Positions 19,722 through 23,907 of a stretch of DNA of 23,907 bases are shown in pieces. Origin of the DNA: Reclinomonas americana ATCC 50394 (taxonomy: Eukaryota; Jakobida; Jakobea; Jakobida); the NCBI GenBank assembly GCA_048213135.1, contig PS016031.1, positions 5,296 to 29,202 of the forward strand, in the 5' to 3' direction. Each line of letters starts with the position of its first letter. Within the stretch, counting starts at the first letter, position 1. The notes under the pieces are model-generated. The model did no database searches. It had not been told where the DNA came from and saw only the letters and a program-made list of their open reading frames with translations. The translations under genes were made by a program, and so were the position numbers.

Positions 19722-20831
19722 ACTCACTTCCCCACTTCTATTCTCTTTCCCGCCCACTCACCCACAGCAGAGATGGCACTTGAGTGATGCGCTCGTACAG
19801 ATTGCCTGGCACGCGCTGCATCACGTTGACGGCCGGCGTGATGCCGTTCCGACCAAGGAGACCCTTGCGTGCACAGGTGAGACAATGTTGGTGATCGCAA
19901 ATTCTGCATTCCGATCCCCACCGCACCTGGTTCTGCGTGAACGCAATCGCAAAGGCCACAAAGTAGCACAGGCCCAGCAGACGCAGGCCCCAGAAGCGAG
20001 TCAGCCAGAAGGTGACCGGGGTGGCCGGCTTGCGCACTGCACCCATTGTGAGATAAGTTAGTGACAGAGGACAAGAAGATGTCGAAGCAAGAGAGTGGAG
20101 GTGAAGGCAGACGTGGACGGAAACTGGTGAATGACAGAGAGGAGAAGCTCACCTTCCATCCAGGGTGGCGAAGAAGGAAGAAGCACGCCAGAACACGATA
20201 GACGCACCAAGGTGCCACAGAAACGACAGCATGCCTCCTCTCTTTCCCTAATCCCCCTCCCCCTTCCTCCCTCCCCCATTCCGCACCTTCATGCATAACC
20301 ACGCTGGCCTTCTCATTGCCGGTCTTGGTAGACGTCACCTTGGTGGTGGTCACCGTGGACTTTTTGTTGGTGATCGGAGAAACCACCTTGCGCCGCGTGA
20401 CCCCGCCACTGACATCGACAATCTGCGGCACCTCGACCTCCTCCTCGACATAGATCGACTCCTCCACCCACGACACACTGTCGGCCGAGTCCGCCGCGTC
20501 GTCCGTGTAATACATCGTGCCTTGGCTGTCGGCGCCGGGCGAGGAAACTGCGCAGCGCGCGGGAAAACGAATTGGCGCCAAATACAATATGCGGCGAGAC
20601 AGAGATGCAGTGGAAAGATGCAAAGAGCGCAGAGAGCGTGTGAAAGAGAAGGGCAGAGAGTGGCAGCAGCGCATGCATGGTGGAGTGGAGGGCGAATCAT
20701 GCATCTCCTTGATGGCGATGAAAAGGCGGGAAAGGAACAACTCCCTTGCGCACTCCAAGATGAGAGAGAGACAGTGAGTGTGGTGCAGCAACGCAACTGG
20801 TAGTGGTCTGCTCCACTTGGGCACTGGCCAT
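16234..20831 (-). CDS. lipase maturation factor (LMF) family membrane protein
   Basis: LMF proteins are multi-span ER proteins needed for folding of secreted lipases in animals. My model has 26 exons: 20831-20798, 20547-20287, 20036-19927, 19863-19762, 19639-19578, 19511-19406, 19344-19315, 19251-19129, 19065-19042, 18978-18938, 18874-18840, 18777-18770, 18699-18629, 18554-18468, 18394-18377, 18314-18310, 18249-18194, 18121-17939, 17870-17834, 17763-17740, 17678-17578, 17515-17444, 17374-17360, 17298-17233, 16531-16336 and 16271-16234. They sum to 1905 nt, one frame, 634 aa. Family motifs cross many junctions: VGQ|TFYGFGWE, RGDQCWRDLTCM|NYHYETQP, SGNLSYL|N|WL, NTYGAFG-like GTYGAFGAISKER, WEEYEFP|CKPGD and RLDWQM|WFAQQ. 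About eight membrane segments are visible. The acidic/Thr-Lys N-terminus (residues 12-98) looks lineage-specific. LMF1 versus LMF2 is not decided. Confidence 0.93.
16532..17232 (-). other. long LMF intron 24
   Basis: This 701-nt intron separates ...LLANTPE from VTSLLARNPF, which are adjacent in the family, so no exon is expected inside. Several CTCACT stretches and short CTTGCA-containing pieces recur loosely, but I see no clean tandem unit and no RNA gene. Confidence 0.7.
18310..18314 (-). other. 5-nt microexon of the LMF-family gene
   Basis: The minus strand reads CTTGCAG, then GAACT, then GTGCGT. The previous exon ends in CT and the next starts GG, so CT|GAACT|GG reads CTG AAC TGG (Leu-Asn-Trp), the conserved LNWL of LMF proteins. 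Skipping it shifts the frame, and reading through meets TAA after two codons. Flanking introns are 62 and 60 nt. Confidence 0.85.
18770..18777 (-). other. 8-nt microexon of the LMF-family gene
   Basis: The minus strand reads CATGCAG, then TGTCGTAC, then GTGCGT. The previous exon ends in phase 1 with G and the next starts in phase 0, so it adds GTG TCG TAC (Val-Ser-Tyr). This gives NPSP-VSY-FLHMLP, matching the Tyr-x-Leu-His region of the family. Flanking introns are 62 and 70 nt. Confidence 0.85.
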
Positions 20832-21192
20832 TCGATCTGTGAGTGAGAGAGAGAGAAGAGTGAGAGAAAGAGATAAAGAGTGAGATGCATGCAACATGCA
20901 GTGACTGAACGACAAATGTCTGTGCGAGAGAGAAAGAGAGGAGGAGGCTGACAGAGAGGATGCACAAGTGAGAGTTGAGTGCGCCCACTCACCAAGAAAG
21001 CAAGAAGAACGTGAATGTCGGCCAATGTCCTGCTCAGGAACGTCGCATATTCCGAGTTGCTCGTTTCCCGCGCCTCTCTTCCATTTCCCACTCACCACTG
21101 CCACACAGGCGCACGCGCATACCATCTGCATTCCACATCGCCACCACTCCCTTCCCCCATCAACGTTGCAGGACAACTTTTCATCCAAAAAA
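20832..21192. promoter_or_regulatory. divergent promoter region, LMF and propeller-like genes
   Basis: A 361-bp interval between two divergent start codons. On the minus strand the LMF start is preceded closely by a CT tract and CACTCACAG, which resembles a splice acceptor 4 nt before the ATG, so a 5' UTR intron is possible. On the plus strand a similar acceptor-like CAACGTTGCAG sits about 20 nt before the 21193 start. No other gene is supported. Confidence 0.5.
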
Positions 21193-22334
21193 ATGCCTGT
21201 GAGAAGACCCACGCTCCTCCTCCTCCCGCTCCTCCTCCTCCTAACGTGCCTCTCCATCACCGCCGCGCGCACACCTGGCCGCCTCTTCGCCGCCACCTTC
21301 GACATTGACCACGACGTGCCGCACCACACCGAATCGCTGGTCCTGCTGAACCCGCACACCGGTGCCGAAGTCGCCTCCCTGCGCCACTTTGCCGACGCCG
21401 ACAATGCCATGACGGCGGCGGCAATTTCTCCCGCGCAATTCCTCGTATATTCCGTGCCCGAGTTCGCACAGGCGAGCTTTTATGTGGTCAACGTCACGGG
21501 CAGTGAGGCCGGGCAGGGTCGCGTGGTGCACCAGGCGCCCGTGCTGACCGAGATCGGAGAGATGCGGTGTGCGCAGTCGATGGGCAGTGTGTCCGCCACC
21601 GAGTGCTTTGGAATTGTGCTGGGCGTGGAGCAGAGTGACAATCAGCTGTTGCGCGTGGATCCGCTCACGGGGAACTATACCATGGCGGCCTCGTTGGAGC
21701 GATTCGATGGGTACACCATGGATGCTACGGCGTATGACACCAAGAACGGCTTGTATCATGCGGTGCTGGTGGGTCCGGCGCACAATGAAGCAGAAGCGCG
21801 GAGGCGGGAAGGCGGTCGCCCGTTGCTGCGGCGTCGTCGTGGTGTGCGAGGTGTGGAGGAGGAGGTCGGGCTGCTCTCCGATCAGTACCTGGCCACCATC
21901 GATGTGCGCTCGGGCAAGGTGCTCAAGTCGGTGCCGATGGGGCGCTACTTTGGCGGCCCGCTGTGCGTCGACGGCACGCACGGCCTGCTCTCGCTCGGCA
22001 ACGAGGACAACAATGGGTTGGTGGCCGTCGACTGGCGCACGGTACGCTGCAGCAGCTGCCTCTCACGTTGTCTCACTCCTCTCTCGCCTCACGTGGCGCG
22101 CGCGCGCAGGGAGCGCAAACGGTGCTCTACCGCCCGCAGCTGGCCGGGCCGGCCGAGTACTACGCCGCCGCGTGTGAGGCCGGCTTTGTGTCGGTGATCA
22201 CCACCACGCACCAGCTGTTCTACCTCGTCACGCTGGATCTCGAGACGGCGTCGTCGTCGTCGTCGACGCCCACCGTCGTCGGCAACTGCACCACGGCCAT
22301 TTTGACGCACGCGCTGGCCATGGCCAAGCCGTGA
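21193..22334 (+). CDS. secreted beta-propeller-like protein
   Basis: No named family is recognised. Two exons, 21193-22041 and 22110-22334, are joined in phase 0 across a 68-nt intron (GTACGC donor, CGCGCAG acceptor), giving 357 aa. The start MPVRRPT is followed by a strong signal peptide with a Leu-rich core (residues 7-20), so the product enters the secretory pathway. A recurring strand pair of the form [LV]xx[ILV][ND]xxTGxxx appears as LVLLNPHTGAEV, LLRVDPLTGNYT, LATIDVRSGKVL, LVAVDWRTGAQTV and LVTLDLETASS. This spacing is typical of PQQ- or WD-like propeller blades. The fourth copy is restored exactly by the splice, which supports it. A very basic insert (RRREGG...LLRRRRGVRG, about residue 200) interrupts the middle and could be a processing site or a loop. 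The spacing to the divergent LMF gene is 361 bp. Confidence 0.8.
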
Positions 22335-23418
22335 TCGCGGGAAGGAGAAGGAGCGTCTCTCTGAATAGGAGGGACTTTGTTGCGATTGGTGAGGGCAGGC
22401 CAAGGAAGGGGAAAGAGTTGAGTGTACAAGGGTCAAGGGTCAACCAGGGGAAAGGGGTCGAGGAAGAGGGTACACAGTTGAGCGCGAGTTGAGGGAAGGG
22501 GAGCGGAGGTCGGGGATAGAGAGAAGTGGAGGGCACATGTACAGAGCTGAGAGTGAGTCAGGGGAAAGGATCGCACAGGGGTCAAGGATGAGGGAAGGGG
22601 TGATAGAGGGCACAGAGCTGATGTCGAGAGAGAGCAAGGGAAAAGGTCTAAGGTTAAGCACACACAGGTCAGGGATTGGGGGAAGGGAGGTGGGACCAAT
22701 CGCGAGAGTGAGTCAGGGGAAAGGGTCGAAGTGGGGGAGTACACAGGCCAGGGATCGAGGGAAGAGAGGTGGGGAGTGGAGCACAAAGCTGATGTTGAGC
22801 GTGAGTCAGTGGAAAGGTTTGCGAATTCGTATAGGCCAGCTACAGAGTCAGCGATCGAGGGAAGGCGGGCAAAGGGTACGGCGCTGCATGCGCACGTGGC
22901 TGCAGGGTGGTGGGTCGGAATTGATTGCGAAGATGAGGGCTCAGCGTGTTGCCATGGGCCACGGGTCGTGAAAGCAAGGGGATTGGGTTGTAGAAGGAGA
23001 AATCAAGAGTGGCCAAGAGTCAAGGATCGAGGAAAAGGACCAATTGCAAATGTCCGTGATAGTGGGCAGAGAGTGAGTGTGGCAGCAGGGCGGTGGATCG
23101 GACTGCTTTGTGCCTTGAAAGGGGTCGTAGTTAGAGAAAAAAAGAGTCGGCAGCCAAGGGAAGTGGCCACATTGTTGCCATCGTCGACGTCGCCTGCGAT
23201 AATGATTGCCAAAAAACAAAGATGAGCTCCCAGTGTAATAAAGCACTGAAGGAAGCAGCTACAAACGAGCACTCACCTCTCACTCTCTCTCTCTCTCTCA
23301 CCGACGTCGCATGTCCTGAACATTGCGAGTCGCGGCGGGCATTGCGAAGAGAGCGGGCCCTCACTCTCACTCACTCACTGTGTGAGCACCAAGCAACGCA
23401 AAGTGCACGCGTAACAAC
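22335..23418. other. purine-rich spacer
   Basis: A 1084-bp interval between the propeller-like gene and the Kelch gene, both on the plus strand. The left half is a GA-rich tandem repeat listed separately. The right part (22860-23250) is unique-looking with no supported exon; a GACGTCG-containing stretch lies near 23184. From 23277 to 23298 there is a CTCTCT tract, and the Kelch promoter must lie close to 23300-23418. Confidence 0.5.
22430..22830. repeat. about 78-bp purine-rich tandem repeat
   Basis: GAGTCAGGGGAAAGG or a near variant occurs at about 22444, 22556, 22632, 22711 and 22804. Each is followed by a GTCRAGGAT or GTCAGGGAT block, GAGGGAAGRG and a GTACACAG or GGCACAGAGCTGA block. Three spacings are close to 78 bp and others are longer, so the array is partly decayed. 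It starts about 100 bp beyond the stop of the propeller-like gene. Confidence 0.65.
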
Positions 23419-23786
23419 ATGAGCGCCTCGAGCAATCCCGAGGGTGAGAGAGAGACTCGAAATTCGCGCGCAAGAGAGGAAAACGTCTCTCACTCACTCA
23501 CTCTATCTCTCTCTCACTCTGACTCAGTGGACTGGTTGGGAATGACGACAAACTCAGAGCCGCGAGCAGGTCACACGGCGTGCATGGTCGACGATCGAAT
23601 TGTGGTGTTTGGTGGACGAACGGCCACGTTGAGTGCATTTCACTCTGACTCTGACTCACTCTCTCATTTGCTCACTGATTCATTCATTCACTCGCTCACA
23701 CAGAGGAGAGCCGACCAATGAAGTGCTGGTGTTTACGCCTATGTTTGGCGCGCCTGCTGATGCTGCTGCTGCTGCTGCTGCGACTG
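23419..23786 (+). CDS. Kelch-repeat protein, 5' part (gene runs off the right edge)
   Basis: Three exons are visible: 23419-23443, 23528-23627 and 23704-23786, continuing past the window after a GTGTGTGG donor. The phases agree (1, 2, 1). The product starts MSASSNPE|VDWLGMTTNSEP, then RAGHTACMVDDRIVVFGGR, the first Kelch blade (R-x-G-H-x-x, hydrophobic strand, GG). Next comes TGEPTNEVLVFTP, the strand that normally names the plotted element. A GCT repeat gives a short Ala run before the third donor. Kelch propellers act as protein-binding platforms, often as ubiquitin-ligase adaptors or actin-binding proteins, and the rest is needed to tell. The exon 2 donor is GTTGAG, again with T at +3. Confidence 0.85.
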
Positions 23787-23794
23787 GTGTGTGG

Positions 23795-23830
<36 letters not shown>

Positions 23831-23907
23831 GTCTCTGTCTGTCTGTCTGTTTCTCTCTCTGTCTCCTGTGTGGCACTGTCTCTCTTTCTCTTTCTCTCTC
23901 TTTCTCT
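23787..23907 (+). repeat. CT/CTGT simple-sequence intron at the window end
   Basis: The third Kelch intron opens with GTGTGTGG and turns into CT, CTGT and TTTCTC runs up to the last base. The acceptor is outside the window. Confidence 0.85.

Noticed and set aside
20046-20286. Possible extra LMF exon ending in a GATGGAAG|GTGAGC donor near 20152
   Set aside because: The available acceptors do not give a phase that fits both neighbours, while exons 2 and 3 join directly in frame.
22433-22971. Long ORFs on both strands in the GA-rich spacer
   Set aside because: Products of a purine-rich tandem repeat; no start context, domain or splice support.

Overview
The window is nuclear DNA from a eukaryote. 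Every recognisable gene is cut by GT-AG introns, most of them 57-75 nt with a few of 250-1500 nt, and exons are GC-rich. Long introns are dominated by CT-rich and CACT-rich simple sequence on the coding strand. Gene spacing is compact. The homeodomain, TRM7/FTSJ1, MDH1-type, LMF-family, L-type lectin and Kelch proteins fit a free-living unicellular protist, for example an Acanthamoeba-like amoebozoan or a unicellular relative of animals. The sequence alone does not fix the species. One 825-nt run of N marks a scaffold gap.

Layout, left to right. (1) 291-727 (-): the 5' part of a homeobox gene that runs off the left edge. (2) 950-1448: decayed tandem copies of the 3' end of the next gene. (3) 1449-3142 (-): an unidentified multi-exon gene with a Thr/Lys-rich tail. 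(4) 3999-5278 (+): a proline-rich two-exon protein with a duplicated motif. (5) 5279-6356: repeat-rich spacer. (6) 6357-8731 (+): cytosolic-type malate dehydrogenase, six exons. (7) 8732-9310: spacer holding tandem copies of the 3' coding end of the neighbouring gene. (8) 9311-13131 (-): TRM7/FTSJ1 tRNA 2'-O-methyltransferase, six exons. (9) 13202-16098 (+): secreted L-type lectin-domain protein, seven exons, starting only 70 bp from TRM7. (10) 16234-20831 (-): lipase maturation factor family membrane protein. I resolve it into 26 exons with one continuous 634-aa frame, including a 5-nt and an 8-nt exon. (11) 21193-22334 (+): secreted beta-propeller-like protein, two exons. (12) 22335-23418: purine-rich tandem repeats. 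(13) 23419-23786 (+): start of a Kelch-repeat protein that runs off the right edge.

The genes do not form one pathway; this is ordinary eukaryotic gene neighbourhood. Three products enter or act in the secretory route: the lectin, the LMF-family protein (ER, lipase folding in animals) and the propeller-like protein.

The most unusual signals are in RNA processing and repeat biology. They are ultra-short exons in the LMF gene, recurrent 5' splice sites with T at +3 (often GTTGCG), and tandem copies of gene 3' ends just beyond the stop codon in two unrelated genes. All exon structures were derived by hand from frame, splice signals and family motifs; no alignment or RNA data were available.
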